Shown here piece by piece: positions 10,111 to 18,125 of a stretch of 64,000 bases of DNA. The stretch is from Brachyhypopomus gauderio (Eukaryota > Chordata > Actinopteri > Gymnotiformes > Hypopomidae): positions 248,001 through 312,000 of the forward strand of contig NW_027506915.1 in assembly GCF_052324685.1 (NCBI RefSeq). Reading direction: 5' to 3'. The notes below the pieces were generated by a model that worked only from the letters and a program-made list of their open reading frames with translations, made no database searches and was not told the DNA's origin. The translations under genes and the position numbers were made by a program. Each line of letters starts with the position of its first letter. Position 1 is the first letter of the stretch.

Positions 10111-12384
10111 GAACAGAAAATTGCCTTTTTACCTGTCCGCGAAAAATGAATGGAAATAGATTGGGAGTGGGATGTGGCCAATCAGGGCTTAGGGAGGTGC
10201 TTTGACGTCGGGGCTTCGTATGCTGGTTCGTCCCGGGGCCCTCGACCACATATCCGAAAACCGCGTGTCTAGGACCTTCCAGAGCCTTGTGAAAAAATCA
10301 GAAAAAAATATTCCTGAAAAATATTTTTGAATGGACTGGGAAAAGGGATCTGTGTCCACGAACCATTTATCAGATAAATTGGAATTGGGATGCGATACGG
10401 TTAAGGTAAAAGGTGCGAAAATTCCGTGAAAATTCCGCTTGGCTTTCGGACCCGTGCTTACAGTATGTTGTTCCAAAGCCCTCCCAGACATCCCCTATAA
10501 AATTTCATGACCCTACGACATCAGGAAAGTCACTTCCTGTTCCACTTCCTGGTTCGTTTTTCGACTTCCCGACCACCTACGGACACGAGCTTTTAGTATG
10601 TTGTTTGTGGTCCCTAACGGAACTCCCCTGCAAAGTTTCGAGCCGATCGGAACACCTACTTCCGGCCACGCCCACTTTGGGGGGCGGGGCTTAAATATGT
10701 TGTTTTAGGGGCCCCACACTACTCCCCTATCAAGTCTCAAGCCGATCGGCCAATGGGAACATCTACTTCCGGCCACGCCCACTTTTGGGGGCGGGGCTTC
10801 AATATGTTGTTTAGGGGGTCCCACACTACCCCCCCACCAAGTTTCGGACCCCTACGACATTCGGTTCTCTTCCTGTGCCCCTACCTTTAATTCCTGAACT
10901 TTGTACACGCCCACCTGGGGTGGGTGGTGGCCAACATCCCAATTGCAATCTATTATGTGTCTAACAGTCCCACTTGCAATCTATTTAAGCATGCCAACAA
11001 CAGGTAATTGCTTTTTCCAAGTGTCCACGAAAAATGAATGGAAATAGATTGGGATTGGGATGCGGCCAATCAGGGTTTAGGGAGGAGCTTCGAAGTCGGG
11101 GCTTCGAATGCTGGTTCGTCCCGGGGCCCTCGACCACATATCCGAAAACCGCGTGTCTAGGCCCTTCCAGAGCCTTGTGAAAAAATCAGAAAAAAATATT
11201 CCTGAAAAATATTTTTGAATGGACTGTGAAAAGGGATCTGTGTCCACGAACCATTTATCAGATAAATTGGAATTGGGATGCGATACGGTTAAGGTAAAAG
11301 GTGTGAAATTTCCGTGAAAATTCCACTTGGCTTTCAGACCCGTGCTTACAGTATGTTGTTCCAAAGCCCTCCCAGACATCCCCTATGAAATTTCATGACC
11401 CTACGACCTCGGGAAAGTCACTTCCTGTTCCACTTCCTGGTTCGTTTTTCGACTTCCCGACCACCTACGGACTCGAGCTTTTAATATGTTGTTTGTGGTC
11501 CCTAACGGAACTCCCCTGCAAAGTTTCGAGCCGATCGGAACACCTACTTCCGGCCACGCCCACTTTGGGGGGCGGGGCTTAAATATGTTGTTTTAGGGGC
11601 CCCACACTACTCCCCTATCAAGTCTCAAGCCGATCGGCCAATGGGAACACCTACTTCCGGCCACGCCCACTTTTGGGGGCGGGGCTTCAATATGTTGTTT
11701 AGGGGGTCCCACACTACCCCCCCACCAAGTTTCGGACCCCTACGACATTCGGTTCTCTTCCTGTGCCCCTACCTTTAATTCCTGAACTTTGTACACGCCC
11801 ACCTGGGGTGGGTGGTGGCCAACATCCCAATTGCAATCTATTATGTGTCTAACAGTCCCACTTGCAATCTATTTAAGCATGCCAACAACAGGTAATTGCT
11901 TTTTCCAAGTGTCCACGAAAAATGAATGGAAATAGATTGGGATTGGGATGCGGCCAATCAGGGTTTAGGGAGGAGCTTCGAAGTCGGGGCTTCGAATGCT
12001 GGTTCGTCCCGGGGCCCTCGACCACATATCCGAAAACCGCGTGTCTAGGCCCTTCCAGAGCCTTGTGAAAAAATCAGAAAAAAATATTCCTGAAAAATAT
12101 TTTTGAATGGACTGTGAAAAGGGATCTGTGTCCACGAACCATTTATCAGATAAATTGGAATTGGGATGCGATACGGTTAAGGTAAAAGGTGTGAAATTTC
12201 CGTGAAAATTCCGCTTGGCTTTCGGACCCGTGCTTACAGTATGTTGTTCCAAAGCCCTCCCAGACATCCCCTATGAAATTTCATGACCCTACGACCTCGG
12301 GAAAGTCACTTCCTGTTCCACTTCCTGGTTCGTTTTTCGACTTCCCGACCACCTACGGACTCGAGCTTTTAATATGTTGTTTGT
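10111..12384. repeat. 888-bp higher-order repeat array
   Basis: The period is 888 bp: landmarks such as GAAAAATGAATGGAAATAG recur at about 10141, 11029 and 11917. Two full units and the first half of a third are present; the third changes after about 12384 into short GC-rich monomers. Each unit has a module of about 310 bp with an A/T-rich foldback, then a CGTGCTTACAGTATGTTG landmark, then two or three GC-rich monomers (CTTCCGGCCACGCCCAC). Minus-strand frames of 100 codons recur at the same 888-bp spacing and are period artefacts. Confidence 0.9.
10304..10328. repeat. A/T-rich foldback in the 888-bp unit
   Basis: AAAAATATT and AATATTTTT form a perfect 9-bp stem with a short C/G-containing loop. 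The same foldback recurs 888 and 1776 bases to the right. It could extrude as a cruciform; no function is shown. Confidence 0.7.
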
Positions 12385-13022
12385 GCTATATAACGAAACT
12401 CCCCTGCAAAGTTTCGAGCCGATTGGACCATGGGAACTACAACTTCCGGCCACGCCCACTTTTGGGGGCGGGGCTTAAATATGTTGTTTTAGGGGCCCCA
12501 CACTACTCCCCCATCAAGTCTCGAGCCGATCGGACCATGGGAACACCTACTTCCGGCCACGCCCACTTTTGGGGGCGGGGCTTCAATATGTTGTTTAGGG
12601 GGTCCCACACTACCCCCCCACCAAGTTTCAAGCCAATCGGCCCATGGGAACACCTACTTCCTGTCTACTTCCGGCCACGCCCACTTTTGGGGGGCGGGGC
12701 TTCAATATGTTGTTTTAGGGGTCCCACACTACCCACCTATCAAGTTTCAAGCCGATCGGCCAATGGGAACACCTACTTCCGGCCACGCCCACTTTTGGGG
12801 GCGGGGCTTCAATATGTTGTTTAGGGGGTCCCACACTACCCCCCCACCAAGTTTCAAGCCAATCGGCCCATGGGAACACCTACTTCCTGTTTACTTCCGG
12901 CCACGCCCACTTTTGGGGGGCGGGGCTTCAATATGTTGTTTAGGGGGTCCCACACTACCCCCCCACCAAGTTTCGGACCCCTACGACATTCGGTTCTCTT
13001 TCTGTGCCCCTATCTTTAATTC
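12385..13022. repeat. GC-rich short-monomer tandem block
   Basis: Monomers of roughly 105-120 bp are marked by TTCCGGCCACGCCCAC at about 12444, 12551, 12669, 12777 and 12895. Each contains TTGGGGGCGGGGCTT, ATATGTTGTTT, a run of C, and a CCGATCGG or CCAATCGG motif. The same monomers occur inside the 888-bp units. The 183-codon open frame over 12273-12824 is a by-product. No gene is seen. Confidence 0.85.
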
Positions 13023-13564
13023 CTGAACTTGTACACGCCCACCTGGGGTGGGTGGTGGCCAACATCCCAATTGCAGTCTATTTCAATACCAAGCAAACAC
13101 ATGGTATAAACTAGAAATGGGATGTGGGTGGGGTTTGGGTGAGGTGTGTTCAAACCTCCCACTTGCAATCTATTTGAATAGCTTGCCAACACATAGAATA
13201 AATTGGAAGTGGGATCCCAATGCCAGCTTGCCCACCTATCAAGTCCGGCCACGCCCACTTTTGGGGGCGGGGCTTCAATATGTTGTTTAGGGGGTCCCAC
13301 ACTACCCCCCCACCAAGTTTCGGACCCCTACGACATTCGGTTCTCTTCCTGTGCCCCTACCTTTAATTCCTGAACTTGTACACGCCCACCTGGGGTGGGT
13401 GGTGGCCAACATCCCAATTGCAGTCTATTTCAATACCAAGCAAACACATGGTATAAACTAGAAATGGGATGTGGGTGGGGTTTGGGTGAGGTGTGTTCAA
13501 ACCTCCCACTTGCAATCTATTTGAATAGCATGCCAACACATAGAATAAATTGGAAGTGGGATCC
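12896..13564. repeat. 347-bp duplication with TTGCAATCTATTT motifs
   Basis: Two copies offset by 347 bp, about 12896-13242 and 13243-13564, differ at only a few bases. Each holds a GC-rich monomer, then CACGCCCACCTGGGGTGGG, then a low-GC part with TTGCAGTCTATTT, TTGCAATCTATTT and a nearly inverted AAATTGGAAGTGGGAT. No gene is seen. Confidence 0.85.
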
Positions 13565-13856
13565 CATTGCCAGCTTGCCCATTATGCCACGTGCCACGAC
13601 TTAAAACTGACTTCGGATCAGTGGGCGGTATCGGGCGGGGTCCACGGACAGCGCGAGAGCGCCCCTACAGGCGTCCGCGAACCCACTATTGACCGTGGTA
13701 ATCGAGTAAGGGGTGGTAATCGCTTCGTGTCCAATGGCAATTTGTTTAAACTGCAACTTGGATCCACTTCGGAGTATATATCCCTTTGGGCTACTTTGGC
13801 GACCACTGGCAATCTATCTGAATGGCAAGTGGGATGCGAAACAGGGGTACTTTACT
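13565..13856. other. border between satellites and tRNA array; no gene seen
   Basis: About 290 bp are mostly single-copy in this window and rich in CpG between about 13620 and 13730. An imperfect inverted repeat lies here (AGTGGG at about 13619, CCCACT near 13681). Further right it again carries the satellite motif GGCAATCTATCTGAATGGCA close to the edge of the tRNA array. I recognise no tRNA, coding region or promoter. The tRNA unit begins abruptly near 13857. Confidence 0.6.
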
Positions 13857-13877
13857 TACTTTAATGTCATGATGAGC

Positions 13878-13882
13878 AAAAA
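13878..13882 (-). terminator. Pol III terminator of tRNA-Glu (T5), unit 1
   Basis: On the minus strand a T5 run lies about 10 bases past the Glu 3' end. It recurs in almost every unit. Before the Glu of units 34 and 38 it is changed to a T4 run next to a different flank, and in unit 42 it is shortened to T4. Confidence 0.85.
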
Positions 13883-13892
13883 GTTTTCTGTT

Positions 13893-13964
13893 TTCCCTGA
13901 CCGGGAATCGAACCCGGGCCGCGGCGGTGAGAGCGCCGAATCCTAGCCACTAGACCATCAGGGA
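13893..13964 (-). tRNA. tRNA-Glu-CTC: tRNA-Glu(CTC), unit 1
   Basis: This 72-base gene is transcribed leftward and decodes GAG. The acceptor stem TCCCTGA/TCAGGGA pairs fully, with discriminator A at 13893. The D-arm reads GTCT AGTGGCTA GGAT, and the anticodon stem CGGCG/CGCCG encloses CTCTCAC with the anticodon at 13929-13931. The T-arm carries the B box GGTTCGATTCC. No intron and no encoded CCA are present, as usual for eukaryotes. It diverges from tRNA-Lys. The body is nearly identical to mammalian tRNA-Glu-CTC as I know it. This copy has the consensus sequence of the array. Confidence 0.97.
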
Positions 13965-14168
13965 CAGCGATGTTATGCTAATGGATGAAGGCCTTTACAT
14001 GAGTTCTGGCTGGCCGTTATTCATGAGTGAAGAAAGACCAGAATGTGGGTTATTCGTGACCACACCAGAACATGTGGACCTTTTTGTGTCAAGACTGTCA
14101 AATGCTTCCCATGTCAGAGGTCAAGAATATCTGGACATGTTCTGAATCACAGAGCAAGGCTAAAAGTA
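13965..14168. other. divergent Glu-Lys spacer (204 bp), unit 1
   Basis: This spacer separates the 5' ends of tRNA-Glu (minus) and tRNA-Lys (plus), so it is upstream of both. It contains a foldback at 14110-14139 (CATGTCAGA paired with TCTGGACATG, one bulged base). It also has AGGCT at 14157-14161, which can pair with AGCCT at 14168-14172 overlapping the Lys 5' end. No TATA box at a usual distance is evident. Units differ here at a few marker sites, for example GAACATGTGG versus GAACAAGTGG. Confidence 0.7.
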
Positions 14169-14241
14169 GCCTGGATAGCTCAGTCGGTAGAGCATCAGAC
14201 TTTTAATCTGAGGGTCCAGGGTTCAAGTCCCTGTTCAGGCG
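14169..14241 (+). tRNA. tRNA-Lys-TTT: tRNA-Lys(TTT), unit 1
   Basis: This 73-base gene decodes AAA/AAG. The acceptor stem GCCTGGA pairs with TTCAGGC (one G-T wobble), with discriminator G. The A box is TAGCTCAGTCGG, the anticodon stem TCAGA/TCTGA encloses CTTTTAA with anticodon TTT at 14202-14204, the T-stem is CAGGG/CCCTG and the B box is GGTTCAAGTCC. No intron is present. The sequence matches vertebrate tRNA-Lys-TTT as I recall it. It lies 204 bp from the divergent tRNA-Glu and lacks a nearby T-run terminator. This copy has the array consensus sequence. Confidence 0.98.
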
Positions 14242-14713
14242 TTGAACTTTACATGACCGTCAGCTCTTGAGCACCGTTCAGTCATCATCAGGCAGGCTTT
14301 TGGATTAAGCTGAACTTCCAGCTTTACGTCTGCCTACCTGTGACTTCCTTGTCATTAATTATTTTGTCTATGTCCTTGTTAATGATGACAAAAAAAACAC
14401 CAATTAAAGCCACTCAGCCTTTCCTTTCTCTCTCTCTCTATGTGACATCACAATAGATTTTCTCAAAAAGCAATTCAAATTGTTCTAACCATTGGTGGGA
14501 CCAACCCGTGGCCTTTTACCATCCACGTGTCCAAAATGCAGTACGCATGCCAATGTTGTTAACAGACATACGTGTTGGTAGCTCTACATGTCCAACTGGT
14601 ACAGTGTGAGGTTTCCTCTTTGGTGGACCTTAAAGAGTTGAAAAAGCCACAACCGAACTGGTATCTTTGTCAACGTCCTTGTTTCTGGATCTATGCTGCA
14701 TGTGCGTCAGAAT
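14242..14713. other. Lys-Tyr spacer (472 bp), unit 1; no gene recognised
   Basis: The first part (to about 14400) varies between units and holds two foldbacks at 14290-14335 and 14349-14391, followed by an A8 run. Next comes a CT run (about 14429-14439), and then about 270 bp, up to the Tyr 5' end, that are almost invariant across the array. I recognise no RNA gene or Pol III upstream element in it. Confidence 0.7.
14298..14301 (+). terminator. first candidate terminator of tRNA-Lys (T4), unit 1
   Basis: The first run of four T after tRNA-Lys lies 57 bases past its 3' end, in GGCTTTTGG. It is minimal and far away compared with the usual T4-T6 run within about 25 bases. In units 36, 40, 44, 48 and 51 the run reads CTATTGG, and in the nearby variants of units 42, 43, 49 and 50 it stays T4 as GACTTTTGG. 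Confidence 0.45.
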
Positions 14714-14800
14714 CCTTCGGTAGCTCAGATGGTAGAGCGGAGGACTGTAGAGGTTAAAGCAGCAATCCTTAGGCCACCGGTTCAAATCCGGTTCGAAGGA
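14714..14800 (+). tRNA. tRNA-Tyr-GTA: tRNA-Tyr(GTA) with 14-base intron, unit 1
   Basis: This 87-base gene has a mature length of 73 and decodes UAC/UAU. The acceptor stem CCTTCGG pairs with TCGAAGG (one G-T wobble), with discriminator A. The A box is TAGCTCAGATGG. The anticodon stem GAGGA/TCCTT encloses CTGTAGA with anticodon GTA at 14747-14749. An intron at 14751-14764 (AGGTTAAAGCAGCA) sits between positions 37 and 38, where eukaryotic tRNA-Tyr introns are removed by the tRNA splicing endonuclease. The T-arm is ACCGG TTCAAAT CCGGT. A T8 terminator follows. This copy has the array consensus sequence. Confidence 0.98.
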
Positions 14801-14863
14801 AGCTTCTTTTTTTTCCAGGATATTACTGCCTTTAATGTCATGATGAGCAAAAAGTTTTCTGTT
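14801..14863. other. convergent Tyr-Glu spacer (63 bp), unit 1
   Basis: This spacer lies between the 3' ends of Tyr (plus) and the next Glu (minus) and contains both terminators. The right-hand 45 bases hold the marker sites that separate array sub-lineages (TGCCTTTAATGTCATGATG versus TGCCCTTAATGTCAAGATG). Confidence 0.8.
14807..14814 (+). terminator. Pol III terminator of tRNA-Tyr (T8), unit 1
   Basis: A run of eight T lies six bases past the Tyr 3' end and just after a HindIII-type AAGCTT. It recurs in every unit with 7-9 T and is a strong terminator. Confidence 0.95.
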
Positions 14864-14935
14864 TTCCCTGACCGGGAATCAAACCCGGGCCGCAGCGGTG
14901 AGAGCGCCGAATCCTAGCCACTAGACCATCAGGGA
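14864..14935 (-). tRNA. tRNA-Glu-CTC: tRNA-Glu(CTC), unit 2, C56T variant
   Basis: C56 of the T-loop/B box is T (TTTGATT), and C42 is T, giving a G28-T42 wobble. The B-box change may weaken transcription. Confidence 0.9.
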
Positions 14936-15139
14936 CAGCGATGTTATGCTAATGGATGAAGGCCTTTACATGAGTTCTGGCTGGCCGTTATTCATGAGTG
15001 AAGAAAGACCAGAATGTGGGTTATTCGTGACCACACCAGAACATGTGGACCTTTTTGTGTCAAGACTGTCAAATGCTTCCCATGTCAGAGGTCAAGAATA
15101 TCTGGACATGTTCTGAATCACAGAGCAAGGCTAAACGTA

Positions 15140-15212
15140 GCCTGGATAGCTCAGTCGGTAGAGCATCAGACTTTTAATCTGAGGGTCCAAGGTTCAAGTC
15201 CCTGTTCAGGCG
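15140..15212 (+). tRNA. tRNA-Lys-TTT: tRNA-Lys(TTT), unit 2, T-stem variant
   Basis: The T-stem reads CAAGG instead of CAGGG, making an A-C mismatch in its third pair; otherwise consensus. Confidence 0.93.
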
Positions 15213-15684
15213 TTGAACTTTACATGACCGTCAGCTCTTGAGCACCGTTCAGTCATCATCAGGCAGGCTTTTGGATTAAGCTGAACTTCCAGCTTTACGT
15301 CTGCCTACCTGTGACTTCCTTGTCATTAATTATTTTGTCTATGTCCTTGTTAATGATGACAAAAAAAACACCAATTAAAGCCACTCAGCCTTTCCTTTCT
15401 CTCTCTCTCTATGTGACATCACAATAGATTTTCTCAAAAAGCAATTCAAATTGTTCTAACCATTGGTGGGACCAACCCGTGGCCTTTTACCATCCACGTG
15501 TCCAAAATGCAGTACGCATGCCAATGTTGTTAACAGACATACGTGTTGGTAGCTCTACATGTCCAACTGGTACAGTGTGAGGTTTCCTCTTTGGTGGACC
15601 TTAAAGAGTTGAAAAAGCCACAACCGAACTGGTATCTTTGTCAACGTCCTTGTTTCTGGATCTATGCTGCATGTGCGTCAGAAT

Positions 15685-15771
15685 CCTTCGGTAGCTCAGA
15701 TGGTAGAGCGGAGGACTGTAGAGGTTAAAGCAGCAATCCTTAGGCCACCGGTTCAAATCCGGTTCGAAGGA
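15685..15771 (+). tRNA. tRNA-Tyr-GTA: tRNA-Tyr(GTA), unit 2
   Basis: Unit 2 copy, consensus including the intron. Confidence 0.97.
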
Positions 15772-15834
15772 AGCTTCTTTTTTTTCCAGGATATTACTGC
15801 CTTTAATGTCATGATGAGCAAAAAGTTTTCTGTT

Positions 15835-15906
15835 TTCCCTGACCGGGAATCGAACCCGGGCCGCAGCGGTGAGAGCGCCGAATCCTAGCCACTAGACCAT
15901 CAGGGA
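15835..15906 (-). tRNA. tRNA-Glu-CTC: tRNA-Glu(CTC), unit 3
   Basis: C42T gives a G-T wobble in the anticodon stem; otherwise consensus. Confidence 0.96.
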
Positions 15907-16110
15907 CAGCGATGTTATGCTAATGGATGAAGGCCTTTACATGAGTTCTGGCTGGCCGTTATTCATGAGTGAAGAAAGACCAGAATGTGGGTTATTCGTG
16001 ACCACACCAGAACATGTGGACCTTTTTGTGTCAAGACTGTCAAATGCTTCCCATGTCAGAGGTCAAGAATATCTGGACATGTTCTGAATCACAGAGCAAG
16101 GCTAAACGTA

Positions 16111-16183
16111 GCCTGGATAGCTCAGTCGGTAGAGCATCAGACTTTTAATCTGAGGGTCCAGGGTTCAAGTCCCTGTTCAGGCG
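16111..16183 (+). tRNA. tRNA-Lys-TTT: tRNA-Lys(TTT), unit 3
   Basis: Consensus copy. The A-run further downstream is the longest noticed (9 A). Confidence 0.97.
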
Positions 16184-16656
16184 TTGAACTTTACATGACC
16201 GTCAGCTCTTGAGCACCGTTCAGTCATCATCAGGCAGGCTTTTGGATTAAGCTGAACTTCCAGCTTTACGTCTGCCTACCTGTGACTTCCTTGTCATTAA
16301 TTATTTTGTCTATGTCCTTGTTAATGATGACAAAAAAAAACACCAATTAAAGCCACTCAGCCTTTCCTTTCTCTCTCTCTCTATGTGACATCACAATAGA
16401 TTTTCTCAAAAAGCAATTCAAATTGTTCTAACCATTGGTGGGACCAACCCGTGGCCTTTTACCATCCACGTGTCCAAAATGCAGTACGCATGCCAATGTT
16501 GTTAACAGACATACGTGTTGGTAGCTCTACATGTCCAACTGGTACAGTGTGAGGTTTCCTCTTTGGTGGACCTTAAAGAGTTGAAAAAGCCACAACCGAA
16601 CTGGTATCTTTGTCAACGTCCTTGTTTCTGGATCTATGCTGCATGTGCGTCAGAAT

Positions 16657-16743
16657 CCTTCGGTAGCTCAGATGGTAGAGCGGAGGACTGTAGAGGTTAA
16701 AGCAGCAATCCTTAGGCCACCGGTTCAAATCCGGTTCGAAGGA
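16657..16743 (+). tRNA. tRNA-Tyr-GTA: tRNA-Tyr(GTA), unit 3
   Basis: Unit 3 copy, consensus with intron. Confidence 0.97.
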
Positions 16744-16806
16744 AGCTTCTTTTTTTTCCAGGATATTACTGCCTTTAATGTCATGATGAGCAAAAAGTTT
16801 TCTGTT

Positions 16807-16878
16807 TTCCCTGACCGGGAATCGAACCCGGGCCGCAGCGGTGAGAGCGCCGAATCCTAGCCACTAGACCATCAGGGA
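16807..16878 (-). tRNA. tRNA-Glu-CTC: tRNA-Glu(CTC), unit 4
   Basis: Carries the C42T wobble, as in unit 3. Confidence 0.96.
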
Positions 16879-17082
16879 CAGCGATGTTATGCTAATGGAT
16901 GAAGGCCTTTACATGAGTTCTGGCTGGCCGTTATTCATGAGTGAAGAAAGACCAGAATGTGGGTTATTCGTGACCACACCAGAACATGTGGACCTTTTTG
17001 TGTCAAGACTGTCAAATGCTTCCCATGTCAGAGGTCAAGAATATCTGGACATGTTCTGAATCACAGAGCAAGGCTAAACGTA

Positions 17083-17155
17083 GCCTGGATAGCTCAGTCG
17101 GTAGAGCATCAGACTTTTAATCTGAGGGTCCAGGGTTCAAGTCCCTGTTCAGGCG
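17083..17155 (+). tRNA. tRNA-Lys-TTT: tRNA-Lys(TTT), unit 4
   Basis: Consensus copy. Confidence 0.97.
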
Positions 17156-17626
17156 TTGAACTTTACATGACCGTGAGCTCTTGAGCACCGTTCAGTCATC
17201 ATCAGGCAGGCTTTTGGATTAAGCTGAACTTCCAGCTTTACGTCTGCCTACCTGTGACTTCCTTGTCATTAATTATTTTGTCTATGTCCTTGTTAATGAT
17301 GACAAAAAAACAACAATTAAAGCCACTCAGCCTTTCCTTTCTCTCTCTCTCTATGTGACATCACAATAGATTTTCTCAAAAAGCAATTCAAATTGTTCTA
17401 ACCATTGGTGGGACCAACCCGTGGCCTTTTACCATCCACGTGTCCAAAATGCAGTACGCATGCCAATGTTGTTAACAGACATACGTGTTGGTAGCTCTAC
17501 ATGTCCAACTGGTACAGTGTGAGGTTTCCTCTTTGGTGGACCTTAAAGAGTTGAAAAAGCCACAACCGAACTGGTATCTTTGTCAACGTCCTTGTTTCTG
17601 GATCTATGCTGCATGTGCGTCAGAAT

Positions 17627-17713
17627 CCTTCGGTAGCTCAGATGGTAGAGCGGAGGACTGTAGAGGTTAAAGCAGCAATCCTTAGGCCACCGGTTCAAAT
17701 CCGGTTCGAAGGA
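17627..17713 (+). tRNA. tRNA-Tyr-GTA: tRNA-Tyr(GTA), unit 4
   Basis: Consensus copy with intron. Confidence 0.97.
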
Positions 17714-17776
17714 AGCTTCTTTTTTTTCCAGGATATTACTGCCTTTAATGTCATGATGAGCAAAAAGTTTTCTGTT

Positions 17777-17848
17777 TTCCCTGACCGGGAATCGAACCCG
17801 GGCCGCGGCGGTGAGAGCGCCGAATCCTAGCCACTAGACCATCAGGGA
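17777..17848 (-). tRNA. tRNA-Glu-CTC: tRNA-Glu(CTC), unit 5
   Basis: Consensus copy. Confidence 0.97.
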
Positions 17849-18052
17849 CAGCGATGTTATGCTAATGGATGAAGGCCTTTACATGAGTTCTGGCTGGCCG
17901 TTATTCATGAGTGAAGAAAGACCAGAATGTGGGTTATTCGTGACCACACCAGAACAAGTGGACCTTTTTGTGTCAAGACTGTCAAATGCTTCCCATGTCA
18001 GAGGTCAAGAATATCTGGACATGTTCTGAATCACAGAGCAAGGCTAAACGTA

Positions 18053-18125
18053 GCCTGGATAGCTCAGTCGGTAGAGCATCAGACTTTTAATCTGAGGGTC
18101 CAGGGTTCAAGTCCCTGTTCAGGCG
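18053..18125 (+). tRNA. tRNA-Lys-TTT: tRNA-Lys(TTT), unit 5
   Basis: Consensus copy. The 3' flank switches to the CCATCAGC sub-lineage. Confidence 0.97.

Noticed and set aside
2709-13300. Repeated 62-183-codon open frames in the satellite region
   Set aside because: They are repeated at the satellite periods on both strands and end or change at monomer junctions, so they are by-products.
13875-13964. Glu genes read as tRNA-Asp or a suppressor tRNA
   Set aside because: The minus-strand loop CTCTCAC gives anticodon CTC with an intact Glu-type body, so neither reading holds.
14350-14450. C/D-box snoRNA candidate (ATGATGA followed by possible CTGA boxes)
   Set aside because: There is no terminal stem with correctly spaced C and D boxes, and the ATGATGA is explained by the foldback arm.
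14550-14640. Fourth tRNA-like gene around GGTAGCTCTACATGTCC in the Lys-Tyr spacer
   Set aside because: It has only a loose A-box resemblance; there is no cloverleaf, B box or anticodon arm at suitable spacing.
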